Of a stretch of DNA of 47,736 nucleotides, positions 16,757 to 25,665 are shown piece after piece. A program made the position numbers and the translations under genes. Numbering within the stretch: position 1 is the first letter of the stretch; each line of letters opens with the position of its first letter. The notes beneath the pieces are model-generated. The model saw nothing but the letters and a program-made list of their open reading frames with translations, was not told where the DNA came from and did no database searches. The stretch spans positions 1 through 47,736 of the forward strand of contig DXCC01000001.1 in assembly GCA_019116245.1 (NCBI GenBank). The letters are read 5' to 3'. This DNA comes from Candidatus Tidjanibacter faecipullorum. Its GTDB lineage: Bacteria; Bacteroidota; Bacteroidia; Bacteroidales; Rikenellaceae.

Positions 16757-18148
16757 ATGAAATATGACGTAATTGTGATCGGCAGCGGCCCCGGAGGCTA
16801 TGTGGCTGCGATCAAGGCCGCTCAGAACGGCAAGAAGACGGCCATTGTCGAGAAGGCCGAACTCGGCGGCGTGTGCCTGAACTGGGGCTGTATCCCCACC
16901 AAGGCGCTGCTCAAGAGTGCACAGGTCTATACCTATGCCCGGCATGCTGCCGCTTACGGCATCGAAATCAACGGCGACATTGTCGCTCCGCTCGACAAGA
17001 TCGTGGAGCGCAGTCGCGGTGTGGCCGATACGATGAGCCGCGGCGTGGCATTCCTGATGAAGAAGAATGCGATCGACGTGCTGGCCGGTCGGGGACGTCT
17101 GGCCGGCGAGGGGCGGGTGACCGTTACGGCGGCCGACGGCTCGGAGCAGACCGTCGAGGCTGACCACATCATTCTGGCAACCGGTTCGCGTCCGCGCGAG
17201 ATGCCTTTCATGCCGATCGACGGCCGTCGCGTGATCTCCTCGCGTGAGGCGCTGACGCTCCGCGAGCTGCCCGAGAGCATGATTGTCGTGGGTTCGGGTG
17301 CCATCGGCTGCGAATTTGCCCATTTCTATGCCTCGCTGGGCGTGAAAGTGACCGTCGTCGAGTATCTGGGTCAGTTGTTCCCCGTAGCCGATGCCGATGT
17401 GAGCAAGGCGCTGGAGCGCAGCTTCCGCAAGATGAAAATCGGCGTGATGACCTCCACTACCGTCAAGGGCGTGACCGTTGTCGGCGACAAGTGCGAAGTG
17501 CGCGTCGAGGGCAAGAAGGGCGAGGAAACCCTTTCGGCCGACGTGGTGCTCTCGGCCGTGGGCGTGAAATCCAATCTGGAGGATCTCGGCCTGGAGGAAC
17601 TCGGCATCGCTGTCGAGCGCGACAAGATCCAGGTGGACGAATACTACCGTACCAACGTGAGGGGCATCTATGCGATCGGCGACATTACGCCCGGTCCGGC
17701 GCTCGCCCATGTGGCTTCGGCCGAGGCGATCTGCTGCGTGGAGAAGATCTGCGGCCACGAGCCTGCCCGCATCGACTACACGGCGATTCCTTCATGCGTC
17801 TACACCACGCCGGAGGTGGCCATGGTCGGCCTGACCGAGAAGCAGGCTGCCGATCAGGGCTATGAGGTGAAGATCGGTCAGTTCCCCTACACGGCGTCGG
17901 GCAAGGCAACTGCAGCCGGCGACCGCGACGGTTTCGTGAAGCTGATCTTCGACGCCAAGACCGACAAACTGCTCGGTGCGCACATGATGGGCGCCAACGT
18001 GACCGAAATGCTGGCCGAACCGACCCTGGCCAAGACGCTGGGCATCACGGCCGAACAGATTCTGGCCACCGTACATGCCCATCCTACGATGAGCGAGGCC
18101 GTCATGGAGGCTGCCGAGGCCGCCATGGGCCATGCCGTACACCTGTAG
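16757..18148 (+). CDS. lpdA: Dihydrolipoyl dehydrogenase
   Basis: This is the E3 flavoenzyme that reoxidises dihydrolipoamide with NAD+. The 463-residue protein has the FAD fold GSGPGGYVAA at residues 9-18, the redox disulfide Cys40/Cys45 in GGVCLNWGCIPTK, the NAD-binding GSGAIGCEFAHFY, and the C-terminal His442-Glu447 pair in HAHPTMSEA. A Shine-Dalgarno-like AAGGAG sits at 16744-16749, 7 bases from the ATG, which is uncommon here. No E1/E2 or glycine-cleavage genes are adjacent, so the partner complex is not evident from context. Confidence 0.96.
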   Translation: MKYDVIVIGSGPGGYVAAIKAAQNGKKTAIVEKAELGGVCLNWGCIPTKALLKSAQVYTYARHAAAYGIEINGDIVAPLDKIVERSRGVADTMSRGVAFLMKKNAIDVLAGRGRLAGEGRVTVTAADGSEQTVEADHIILATGSRPREMPFMPIDGRRVISSREALTLRELPESMIVVGSGAIGCEFAHFYASLGVKVTVVEYLGQLFPVADADVSKALERSFRKMKIGVMTSTTVKGVTVVGDKCEVRVEGKKGEETLSADVVLSAVGVKSNLEDLGLEELGIAVERDKIQVDEYYRTNVRGIYAIGDITPGPALAHVASAEAICCVEKICGHEPARIDYTAIPSCVYTTPEVAMVGLTEKQAADQGYEVKIGQFPYTASGKATAAGDRDGFVKLIFDAKTDKLLGAHMMGANVTEMLAEPTLAKTLGITAEQILATVHAHPTMSEAVMEAAEAAMGHAVHL

Positions 18149-18185
18149 CCACGGCCAGCCGGTGTGTTCCGGCGTTTTCCCCATG

Positions 18186-18224
18186 ATCGGGATGCGGACT
18201 GTGCGGTTCGCATCCCGATTTTTG
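18186..18224 (+). terminator. Terminator of lpdA
   Basis: Perfect 11-bp arms at 18186-18196 and 18209-18219 are followed by a T run. Confidence 0.8.
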
Positions 18225-18245
18225 TTTGGCTCCGGGTCGATACGA

Positions 18246-18285
18246 AAAGTCCCGCCGTTTCCTGATCGGGGAGTGGCGGGACTTT
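18246..18285 (-). terminator. Terminator of the tatD-tcdA-dehydrogenase operon
   Basis: Perfect 11-bp arms lie at 18246-18256 and 18275-18285. On the minus strand the stem ends in a T run. Confidence 0.75.
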
Positions 18286-18319
18286 GTGTGCATGGTCGTC
18301 GTGGCGGCCGACGGGCGGA

Positions 18320-19255
18320 TCAGGCCTTCAGATAGGAGGCGATGTTGGCGGCAATGGCCTCGACCAGCGTATCGATCGACTCGGCCGCCGACCAGGCGTT
18401 GTGGGGCGACAGCAGCAGGCGGTACGGGTCGCGGAGGTGCAGCAGCGGGTTGTCGGCCGGCATCGGCTCCTTCGAGAAGACATCCACCACGGCGCCGGCA
18501 ATCGTTCCCGCATCCAGCGCTTCGGCCAGCGCCTGTTCGTCCACGATGCCTCCGCGGGCCACGTTGATGAGCAGGGCGGTCGGTTTCATGCGCTCCAGTT
18601 CGGCCTTGCCGATCAGGCCGCGCGTGCGGTCGGAGAGGGGCGTGTGGATTGACAGGATGTCGGCCCAGCCGAGCAGCTCCTCGAGCGACATCTCCGGATA
18701 ACGCTCGGCACGCTTGTTGCCCGTCACGGAGTGGTAGGCCACCTCGCAGCCGAATGCCTCGGCCAGTCCGGCAACGGCATGGCCGATGGCGCCCAGGCCG
18801 ATGATGCCCCATCGGCGGCCGTAGAGCCGGTGGGTGGGGCGGTCGTAGTTGAAAAGCCGTCCGGCGGCCGAATAGTCGCCCGACTTGACCAGCCGGTCGT
18901 AATAGGTCACCTCGCGCAGCATGGCGATGGCACCTCCCAGCGTGGCCTCGGCCACCGAGTGGGTCGAGTAGCCCTTGGCATTGCGCACGGGAATGCCGCG
19001 TGCCTCGGCAGCGGCCACGTCGATGTTGTCCACACCCGTGGCGGCTTCGCAGATCAGTTCCAGCTTCGGCAGCGAACCGATGATTTCGGCCGTGAGCTTC
19101 ACCTTGTTGACGATCACGATTTCGGCGTTGGCGGCGCGCTCGATGATCTGTTCCGGCTCGGTGGAGGGATAGCCGGTGTAGTTGCCCAGTCGGCGGATGG
19201 CCGACAGATCGGCATCGTTGAGACTGTATTCGTCCAGGAAAACAATGTTCTTCAT
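18320..19255 (-). CDS. D-2-hydroxyacid dehydrogenase (hydroxypyruvate/glycerate type)
   Basis: This is an NAD(P)-dependent dehydrogenase of the D-isomer-specific 2-hydroxyacid family, 311 residues from MKNIVFLDEY. The nucleotide fold GLGAIGHA starts at residue 153. The catalytic triad is complete: Arg234 (NVARGGIVDE), Glu263 and His285 (SPHNAW). It resembles the hydroxypyruvate/glyoxylate reductases of Bacteroidales. The exact substrate (glycerate, glyoxylate or another 2-ketoacid) cannot be fixed. The frame extends 12 codons upstream into the gap from tcdA, but the second Met fits the family. It is the last gene of a three-gene minus-strand operon, 32 bases after tcdA. Confidence 0.88.
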   Translation of the reverse strand: MKNIVFLDEYSLNDADLSAIRRLGNYTGYPSTEPEQIIERAANAEIVIVNKVKLTAEIIGSLPKLELICEAATGVDNIDVAAAEARGIPVRNAKGYSTHSVAEATLGGAIAMLREVTYYDRLVKSGDYSAAGRLFNYDRPTHRLYGRRWGIIGLGAIGHAVAGLAEAFGCEVAYHSVTGNKRAERYPEMSLEELLGWADILSIHTPLSDRTRGLIGKAELERMKPTALLINVARGGIVDEQALAEALDAGTIAGAVVDVFSKEPMPADNPLLHLRDPYRLLLSPHNAWSAAESIDTLVEAIAANIASYLKA

Positions 19256-19287
19256 GGGTTTATGTTTTTTTGTGTCCGTATGTCGCA

Positions 19288-20019
19288 TCATTTGACCGGT
19301 TCTTCCATCTCGCCGAGCAGGTCGCGCACCACCACCGAGGCACAGCAGCAGCCGAAAACAGCCGGCATGTAGGAGATGGTGCCCGTGTTGGATTTCTTGT
19401 TGGTCTGCTCGTCGATGATCATCGCCCCTTCGCGGATCCGTTCGGAGGAGAAAACCGTATAGAATCCCGTGTGGATGCCCATCTTGTGGAGCCGCTTGCG
19501 CAGCATGTGGGCCAGCGGACAGTGGTGGGTACGGGCAATGTCGGCCACCTCGACCCGCGTGGGGTCGGTTTTGGCGCCGGCGCCCATCGAGCTGACCACC
19601 CGGATCCGGCGGTCAAGACACCCCTTGATGAGGTGTGCCTTGGGCGAGAGGGTGTCGATGGCATCGACCACATAGTCGAAGGCATCGCTGTCGAGCAGGG
19701 TATAGGTGGCCTCGTCCTTGATGAAGCCATCCACCTTGCGGAGCGCGAGGTCGGGGTTGATGTCCAGCAGCCGTTCGGCCAGTACGTCGGTCTTGGGGCG
19801 TCCGAGGGTCGAGTGCAGGGCGATCAGCTGGCGGTTGATGTTGCTCTCGCCGACGGTGTCGGCATCGGCGATGGTCATGCGTCCCACGCCGGCGCGGCAC
19901 AGCATCTCGGCGGCATAGGCGCCTACGCCGCCCAGTCCGACGATCAGCACGTGGGCCTGTCGGAGGCGTTGCAGTTTTTCGTGGCCGAGCAACAGCTCGG
20001 TGCGTTCGGTCCAGCTCAT
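19288..20019 (-). CDS. tcdA: tRNA threonylcarbamoyladenosine dehydratase
   Basis: TcdA (CsdL) uses ATP to cyclise t6A37 of tRNA to ct6A. The 243-residue E1-like protein has VLIVGLGGVGAYAAEMLCRAGVG at the N-terminus as the adenylate-binding Rossmann core. DADTVGESNINRQ, the KTDVLAERL helix and the DAIDTLSPKAHLI segment follow. It overlaps the upstream tatD-like gene by 4 bases (ATGA), so the two are translationally coupled. It functions downstream of TsaC, whose gene is nearby but in another transcript. Confidence 0.93.
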   Translation of the reverse strand: MSWTERTELLLGHEKLQRLRQAHVLIVGLGGVGAYAAEMLCRAGVGRMTIADADTVGESNINRQLIALHSTLGRPKTDVLAERLLDINPDLALRKVDGFIKDEATYTLLDSDAFDYVVDAIDTLSPKAHLIKGCLDRRIRVVSSMGAGAKTDPTRVEVADIARTHHCPLAHMLRKRLHKMGIHTGFYTVFSSERIREGAMIIDEQTNKKSNTGTISYMPAVFGCCCASVVVRDLLGEMEEPVK

Positions 20020-20663
20020 AGGTTCGGAAAGAGGGTCATGAAATTGTCGTACAGGGTTTGCTTCAGCCTCTCGGTCGGCCGGTCCAGCAGGCGGGCGGCT
20101 TCGTCGTAAACGGCCTCGATCGGCTGTTCCGTCTCGTCCGTTTCCAGAAAGAGGCGCTCGGCCGGTATCCGCCGCATGGCTTCGACGCTTCGGGGCGAAC
20201 GGAACGAGGCGGGGCCGAAGGAGAGGTAGTGACCACCCCTGACGGTCCGCTCGGCCTGCTGTGGACTGCCGATGAAGCCGTGGAAAATCGCCGTGACGGC
20301 AGGGTAGCGGCCCAGTTGCGTCAGGATCGCCTCGAAGGCCCGCACGCAGTGCAGCACGACGGGCAGGCGGCGCGAGGCGGCCATGGCCAGCTGGGTGTCG
20401 AAGAGCTGCACGGGACGGGGATCGTGGCGGTCTGTCCGCACGTAGTCGAGTCCGATTTCGCCGATTGCGTCACAGGGCATCGCGGCGAGTCTCTCCACCA
20501 GCTGTTCGGCGTCCGGCCGCCCGGCATCCCACGGGTGGAGTCCGCAGGCCAGGGGTCGGTCCGGCAGCGCCCCTTCGGAGCCGAGGCGGAAGGTGCGCAG
20601 GGCCCGGCGTTCCGGGGTGTCCGGCGCGGTGCGGTGGGTGTGTATGTCGATGCAGGGGATCAT
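20016..20663 (-). CDS. TatD-family metal-dependent hydrolase
   Basis: This 215-residue TIM-barrel hydrolase of the TatD family has metal ligands visible at DIHTHR (Asp6, His8, His10), GEIGLDY, VLHCVRAF, HGF and LETDE. TatD proteins are metal-dependent nucleases or D-aminoacyl-tRNA deacylase-like enzymes; the substrate here is unknown. It is shorter than E. coli TatD (about 260 residues). The frame is open to 20840, but the family start is the Met at 20663 (MIPCIDIHTH). A TAAATTTG -7 box lies on the minus strand at 20692-20685. Its stop overlaps the tcdA start. Confidence 0.85.
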   Translation of the reverse strand: MIPCIDIHTHRTAPDTPERRALRTFRLGSEGALPDRPLACGLHPWDAGRPDAEQLVERLAAMPCDAIGEIGLDYVRTDRHDPRPVQLFDTQLAMAASRRLPVVLHCVRAFEAILTQLGRYPAVTAIFHGFIGSPQQAERTVRGGHYLSFGPASFRSPRSVEAMRRIPAERLFLETDETEQPIEAVYDEAARLLDRPTERLKQTLYDNFMTLFPNL

Positions 20664-20985
20664 GCCGCCGGTGACTGTGACGCACAAATTTACAAAAAAC
20701 GGCCGAGGTTGGGCGGCGGCGATCGTGCGCTCGGCCGGAAGGCGGGTCCGGGAGCGGCCGCCGGAGTGGGGTAAGGGGCTGCGGGTGTGGACTTTGCCGT
20801 TTGCCGAAGGAAATGCGCATTTGACTGTGAAAAAAATCACACCAAAGGGGACAATACGAGAAAATTAACGTAAATTTGCGGGTACTTTTTTCGGAAGGGT
20901 GCGGTGTGCCCGGCCGGAAACGTATGTTGAACAGTGTAACTCATTTAATTATTGATAAACTTATACTAATTTTCAATCAAACAAC
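20664..20985. promoter_or_regulatory. Divergent regulatory region between tatD-like gene and nqrA
   Basis: This 322-base gap holds two outward promoters: TAAATTTG on the minus strand at 20692-20685 and TAAATTTG on the plus strand at 20871-20878 for the nqr operon. Neither has a clear TTTG at the proper spacing. The nqr leader of about 100 bases has no riboswitch or hairpin that I can recognise. No other gene is visible. Confidence 0.5.
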
Positions 20986-22338
20986 ATGTCGAAAGTCATC
21001 AAACTAAAACGTGGTCTCGACATCCGGCTTGTAGGCGAGGCGGAAAAGACGGTCGTACAGGTTCCCGTAGGGAAAACCTGCGCCGTGGTTCCGGACAGCT
21101 TCACCGGCATTACGCCCAAGTTGCTCGTTTCGGAGGGGACGAAGGTGAAGGCCGGTACGCCGTTGTTCTTCGACAAGGCGCGTCCGCAAATCCTGTTTAC
21201 GGCTCCCGTAAGCGGTACGGTTGCGGCTATCCGTCGTGGTGAGCGGCGCAAGATCCTGGCGATCGAAATCGAAGCCGATGCCGCGATCGAGTACGAAAAG
21301 TTTCCGGTCTCCGCTCCTGCCAAAGCGACGCGTGAGAAAATCGTCGAAGTGCTGCTCCAGAGCGGTCTGTGGCCGCTGATCATGCAGCGCCCCTACGGCA
21401 TCATCGCTTCGCCGACCGATACGCCGAAAGCCATCTTCATTTCGGGTTTCGACTCCGCACCGCTCGCTCCGGACATGAACTTCGTCTTGCGTGACGAGTA
21501 CGACAACCTGGCCGCCGGTATCGAGGCGCTGAAAAAACTGACCGACGGCAAGGTGCATCTCGGTCTGCGCAACGGCGAAAACGGTGTGCTGAACCGCCTG
21601 ACCGGCGCCGAGCAGCACCTCTTTGAGGGTCCGCATCCGACCGGCAACGTGGGCGTACAGATCCATCACATCGACCCGATCAACAAGGGCGACATCGTCT
21701 GGACGGTGGACATCCAGAATGTGGCGCTGATCGGACGGCTGTTCAATACGGGCATGGCAGACATGCGCCGCGTGATCGCCGTGACGGGTTCCGAGACCCA
21801 GAAACCGCAGTACGTGTCCGTATTGCCCGGCACCGTGGTGGAACACGTGACGGCAGCCTGCGGCATCAAGGATGAGGAGAACGTGCGTATCATCGCCGGC
21901 AATGTCCTGACGGGGCAGAAGATCGACGTGGCAGCCTATATCGACATGTACCACAACCAGATGACGCTGATTCCGGAGGGCTACAATTATGAGCTGCTCG
22001 GCTGGATCGCTCCGCGTCTGCACCGCTTCTCGGTGTCGCACAGCTACTTCTCGTGGCTGACGCCCAAGAAGAAATACAACCTCGACACCAATCTCAACGG
22101 CGGACACCGCGCCCTGGTGGTTACCGGCCTTTACGACCGCTACCTGCCGATGGACATTTATCCGATCTACCTGCTGAAGGCATGTATGGCCGGCGACATC
22201 GAAAAGATGGAGAACCTCGGCATTTACGAGGTGTTGCCTGAGGACTTTGCCCTGTGCGAGTTCGTCGATCCGTCCAAAACCGACATGCAGGCCATCATTG
22301 CGGACGGTATCAACCTGATGATTAAAGAGCTTTGCTAA
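20986..22338 (+). CDS. nqrA: Na+-translocating NADH:quinone reductase subunit A
   Basis: NqrA is the peripheral cytoplasmic subunit of the Na+-pumping NADH dehydrogenase and contributes to quinone binding. The 450-residue protein starts MSKVIKLKRGLDIRLVGEAEK and shows the barrel-sandwich segment GITPKLLVSEGTKVKAGTPLFFDK. GLWPLIMQRPYG, HPTGNVGVQIHHIDPINKGD and the C-terminal region typical of the family follow. It is the first gene of a complete nqrABCDEF operon with gaps of 4 to 18 bases. In anaerobic Bacteroidales this complex couples NADH oxidation to menaquinone with Na+ export, feeding fumarate reduction. Confidence 0.97.
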   Translation: MSKVIKLKRGLDIRLVGEAEKTVVQVPVGKTCAVVPDSFTGITPKLLVSEGTKVKAGTPLFFDKARPQILFTAPVSGTVAAIRRGERRKILAIEIEADAAIEYEKFPVSAPAKATREKIVEVLLQSGLWPLIMQRPYGIIASPTDTPKAIFISGFDSAPLAPDMNFVLRDEYDNLAAGIEALKKLTDGKVHLGLRNGENGVLNRLTGAEQHLFEGPHPTGNVGVQIHHIDPINKGDIVWTVDIQNVALIGRLFNTGMADMRRVIAVTGSETQKPQYVSVLPGTVVEHVTAACGIKDEENVRIIAGNVLTGQKIDVAAYIDMYHNQMTLIPEGYNYELLGWIAPRLHRFSVSHSYFSWLTPKKKYNLDTNLNGGHRALVVTGLYDRYLPMDIYPIYLLKACMAGDIEKMENLGIYEVLPEDFALCEFVDPSKTDMQAIIADGINLMIKELC

Positions 22339-22342
22339 GGAT

Positions 22343-23536
22343 ATGGAGAAACAACTCAGAAATTTCGTAGATAAGATCAAACCGACGTTCTCCAAGGGAG
22401 GCAAACTCGGTTTTCTGCACTCCACGTTCGATGCGTTCGAAACGTTTCTGTTCGTTCCCAATACGGTGACGCGCAGAGGCAGCCACATTCGCGACGCGAA
22501 CGACCTGAAACGTACGATGATGGTAGTCATCATCGCTCTGCTGCCCGCCCTGCTGTTCGGCATGTACAACGTCGGCTACCAGCACTTCGCCGCCATCGGC
22601 GATCCCACCTCGCAGGGCATGTGGTTCACCTGCTGGTGGTACGGCTTCGTGCGCATGCTGCCGATGATTCTCGTATCCTACATCGTCGGTCTGGGCATCG
22701 AGTTCGCCGTGGCTCAGAAGCGCGGCGAGGAGGTGAACGAAGGTTTCCTCGTCAGCGGTCTGCTGATCCCGATGATCATGCCGATCGACGTGCCGCTGTG
22801 GATCCTCGCCCTGGCTACGGCTTTCGCCGTCGTATTCGGCAAGGAGGTGTTCGGCGGTACGGGTATGAACGTCTTCAACCCTGCGCTGCTGGCCCGCGCC
22901 TTCGTATTCTTCGCCTACACCACGAAGATCTCGGGCGACCAGGTGTGGATCCGCGGTTTCGGCAAGGGAGGCGAGTTCATTGACGGCTTCTCCGGCGCAA
23001 CGCCCCTGGGATATATCAACGACAGCCTGTCGGCCGGCGCACAGACGCTCAACTTCGGCGGAACGACTCCCTGCGACTGGTTCTGGGGCTTCATCCCCGG
23101 TAGCATCGGCGAGGTTTCCACCTTCTGCATCCTCATCGGCGCCGTGATCCTGCTCTGGACGGGTGTGGCCAGCTGGCGCACGATGCTCAGCGTCTTCGCA
23201 GGCGGCCTCATCATGGGCTGGATCTTCAACCTCGTGGGGGCCAATCCCTACATGCAGATGCCTGCGTACTACCACCTGCTGCTGGGCGGCTTTGCATTCG
23301 GCGCCGTGTTCATGGCTACCGATCCGGTAACTTCGAGCCAGACCAATACGGGCAAGATCATTACCGGTCTCATCATCGGTATGCTCACCGTGCTGATCCG
23401 CGTCGTGAACCCCGGCTACCCTGAAGGTATGATGCTCTCGATTCTGTTCGTGAACGCCCTGGCTCCTCTGGTGGACTACTGCGTGGTGCAGAGCAATGTC
23501 CGCAACAGAAAGAAACGTTTGAAAACCGTTAAATAA
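22343..23536 (+). CDS. nqrB: Na+-translocating NADH:quinone reductase subunit B
   Basis: NqrB is an integral membrane subunit of 397 residues that carries riboflavin and a covalently bound FMN and forms the main Na+ path. The FMN attachment threonine is Thr220 in DGFSGATPLGY. Multiple hydrophobic helices are evident, starting at about residues 58-76. The loop GGTGMNVFNPALLARAF and the motif FMATDPVTSSQTNTGKI are conserved. It begins 4 bases after nqrA. Confidence 0.97.
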   Translation: MEKQLRNFVDKIKPTFSKGGKLGFLHSTFDAFETFLFVPNTVTRRGSHIRDANDLKRTMMVVIIALLPALLFGMYNVGYQHFAAIGDPTSQGMWFTCWWYGFVRMLPMILVSYIVGLGIEFAVAQKRGEEVNEGFLVSGLLIPMIMPIDVPLWILALATAFAVVFGKEVFGGTGMNVFNPALLARAFVFFAYTTKISGDQVWIRGFGKGGEFIDGFSGATPLGYINDSLSAGAQTLNFGGTTPCDWFWGFIPGSIGEVSTFCILIGAVILLWTGVASWRTMLSVFAGGLIMGWIFNLVGANPYMQMPAYYHLLLGGFAFGAVFMATDPVTSSQTNTGKIITGLIIGMLTVLIRVVNPGYPEGMMLSILFVNALAPLVDYCVVQSNVRNRKKRLKTVK

Positions 23537-23544
23537 CCGCGGCT

Positions 23545-24369
23545 ATGAATAAGAACAGTAACGCTTATATTATTATCTATGCCTCGGTGATGATCGTCAT
23601 CGTGGCGATCTTGCTGTCGGTAGCCGCTCTGGCGCTGAAAGACCGTCAGCAGGCCAACATCGCAGTCGAGAAGCAGAGTGCCATCCTTTCTGCCATCGGT
23701 CTCGGCGGCGATGCCGACAAGGCCAAGGACAAAACCCAGTACATCAAGGACGAGTATGCCAAACACATCGTGGACAGCTACGTGGTGAACGGCAACGGCA
23801 ACCGGGTGGAAGGAGACGCCTTCGAACTGCTGGACGGTCTGAAGGCCGAATTCGCCAAAACGGACAAAGAGGCCATGCGCCTGCCCGTATTCCAGGCCAA
23901 ACTGGACAACGGCACGCAACTCAACATCCTGGCGGTTTACGGTACCGGTCTGTGGGGGCCGATCTGGGGATACCTGGCTCTCGAAAGCGATTGGGATACC
24001 ATCTACGGTGCCGTGTTCGCACACCAGGGCGAGACTCCCGGCCTGGGTGCCGAGATCGCTACGCCGCACTTTTCCAGCCAGTTCCCCGGCAAACTGATCT
24101 TCGATAACGGCCAGCTCGTCGGCATCGCCGTGCTGAAAGGCGTCGGCGCATCGGCAGGCAATGACCATGCCGTGGATGCCATCTCTGGCGGTACGATCAC
24201 CAGCCGCGGCGTGGAGATCATGCTCCGCGACTGTCTGACCGCTTATCTGCCGCTGATCGAGCGTCAGCGTGCGGCTCAGGTAGAAGCCACCCCCGCAGCC
24301 GAAACTGCCGAGGTAGCCGAGGCTGCCGAGGCCGCTCCGGTTCAGGAGGCAAACGTTGAAAACGAATAA
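23545..24369 (+). CDS. nqrC: Na+-translocating NADH:quinone reductase subunit C
   Basis: NqrC has one N-terminal membrane helix (about residues 8-30) and a periplasmic flavin domain. The FMN-binding threonine lies in ISGGTITSRGVE (Thr217); the usual motif is SGATxTS, so Gly replaces Ala at one position. GYLALESDWDTIYG and HQGETPGLGAEI are family motifs. At 274 residues it carries an extra C-terminal tail of about 30 residues rich in Ala and Glu with imperfect short repeats. This is not needed for the known fold and is possibly a spacer. It lies 8 bases after nqrB. Confidence 0.95.
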   Translation: MNKNSNAYIIIYASVMIVIVAILLSVAALALKDRQQANIAVEKQSAILSAIGLGGDADKAKDKTQYIKDEYAKHIVDSYVVNGNGNRVEGDAFELLDGLKAEFAKTDKEAMRLPVFQAKLDNGTQLNILAVYGTGLWGPIWGYLALESDWDTIYGAVFAHQGETPGLGAEIATPHFSSQFPGKLIFDNGQLVGIAVLKGVGASAGNDHAVDAISGGTITSRGVEIMLRDCLTAYLPLIERQRAAQVEATPAAETAEVAEAAEAAPVQEANVENE

Positions 24370-24380
24370 AAGAAACCGCT

Positions 24381-25025
24381 ATGAGTAATACCAAAGAATC
24401 CGCGTTCTCGATAAAGAACTTGAAACTTCTGTGGGGCCCGCTCAGCCTGAACAACCCCGTGATCGTCCAGATCCTGGGTATCTGTTCCTCGCTGGCAGTG
24501 ACGGCCAAACTGAAACCGGCGTTCGTCATGGCCGTTTCGGTAACGGTGGTGACCGCGTTCTCCAACCTGATCATGTCCTGGCTGCGCAAAGGATTGCCCA
24601 ACCGCATCCGCATCATCGTGCAGCTGGTGGTGATCGCCGCCCTCGTGATCATCGTCGATCAAATCCTGAAGGCCTTCGTCTACGATGTCAGCAAACAGCT
24701 CTCCGTATTCGTCGGACTGATTATCACCAACTGTATCATCATGGGCCGCGTGGAGGCCTTTGCCCTGGCCAACAAACCCTGGCCCTCGTTCCTGGACGGT
24801 ATCGGCAACGGACTCGGCTATGGCCTGATCCTCATCCTGCTGGGCTTTGTCCGCGAACTGTTCGGTTCGGGTACGCTGTGGGGCTATCAGGTTATCCCCT
24901 CCAGCCTCTATGCCGCCGGATACATGAACAACAGCCTGATGCTGCTCCCGCCGATGGCGCTGCTGCTGGTGGGCGTGATCATCTGGATACACCGTAGCAA
25001 AAACAGGGATCTGATAGAAAAGTAG
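24381..25025 (+). CDS. nqrD: Na+-translocating NADH:quinone reductase subunit D
   Basis: NqrD is a six-helix membrane subunit of 214 residues, homologous to NqrE. The pair hold an intramembrane 2Fe-2S cluster with two cysteines from each. The ligands here are Cys35 (LGICSSLAVT) and Cys118 (TNCIIMGRVEAFA). These positions correspond to the cluster cysteines known in Vibrio NqrD. The gene is 11 bases after nqrC. Confidence 0.96.
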   Translation: MSNTKESAFSIKNLKLLWGPLSLNNPVIVQILGICSSLAVTAKLKPAFVMAVSVTVVTAFSNLIMSWLRKGLPNRIRIIVQLVVIAALVIIVDQILKAFVYDVSKQLSVFVGLIITNCIIMGRVEAFALANKPWPSFLDGIGNGLGYGLILILLGFVRELFGSGTLWGYQVIPSSLYAAGYMNNSLMLLPPMALLLVGVIIWIHRSKNRDLIEK

Positions 25026-25029
25026 AAGT

Positions 25030-25647
25030 ATGGAAAGTTTCAATATTTTCATCCGGTCGATCTTTATCGACAACATGGTTTTCGCCTACTTCTTCGGCAT
25101 GTGTTCCTACATCGCCGTGAGCAAGAACGTGAAAACCGCCCTCGGCCTCGGTGCGGCCGTGACCTTCGTCATGCTCATCACCGTACCGCTCAACTACCTG
25201 ATTGACGAATTCCTGCTGAAGCCCGGTGCGCTGACCTGGATCAGCCCCAAACTCGCGGATGTCGATCTGAGCTTCCTCTCTTTCATCGTCTTCATCGCCG
25301 TGATCGCTTCGTTCGTGCAGCTGGTCGAGATGATCGTCGAGAAGTTCAGCCCGTCGCTGTACAATACGCTGGGTATCTTCCTGCCGCTGATTGCCGTGAA
25401 CTGCGCCATCATGGGCGGTTCGCTCTTCATGCAGCAGAAGGAGTTCCTGAACGTGGGCCAGGCTACCGCCTACGGTCTGGGTTCGGGTATCGGCTGGTGG
25501 CTGGCCATTCTGATGATGGCGGCCATCCGCGAGAAGATCACCTATTCGAACATCCCCGCTCCGCTCCGCGGCCCGGGTATCGCGTTCATCCTGACGGGAC
25601 TGATGGGAATCGCTTTCATGTCGTTCCTCGGTATTCAAATCAATTAA
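25030..25647 (+). CDS. nqrE: Na+-translocating NADH:quinone reductase subunit E
   Basis: NqrE is the membrane partner of NqrD, 205 residues, beginning MESFNIFIRSIFIDNMVFAYFFGMC. The cluster cysteines are Cys25 (FGMCSYIAVS) and Cys125 (AVNCAIMGGSLF). Six hydrophobic segments with inverted topology relative to NqrD are evident. The gene is 4 bases after nqrD. Confidence 0.96.
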   Translation: MESFNIFIRSIFIDNMVFAYFFGMCSYIAVSKNVKTALGLGAAVTFVMLITVPLNYLIDEFLLKPGALTWISPKLADVDLSFLSFIVFIAVIASFVQLVEMIVEKFSPSLYNTLGIFLPLIAVNCAIMGGSLFMQQKEFLNVGQATAYGLGSGIGWWLAILMMAAIREKITYSNIPAPLRGPGIAFILTGLMGIAFMSFLGIQIN

Positions 25648-25665
25648 CGGTTCAAGAGAGATAAG

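Noticed and set aside
20664-20840. Upstream extension of the tatD-like gene
   Set aside because: The extra 59 codons are low-complexity and cross the gene's own -7 box; the family start is at 20663.
21004-22569. Minus-strand frame of 521 codons opposite nqrA
   Set aside because: Antisense shadow of NqrA.
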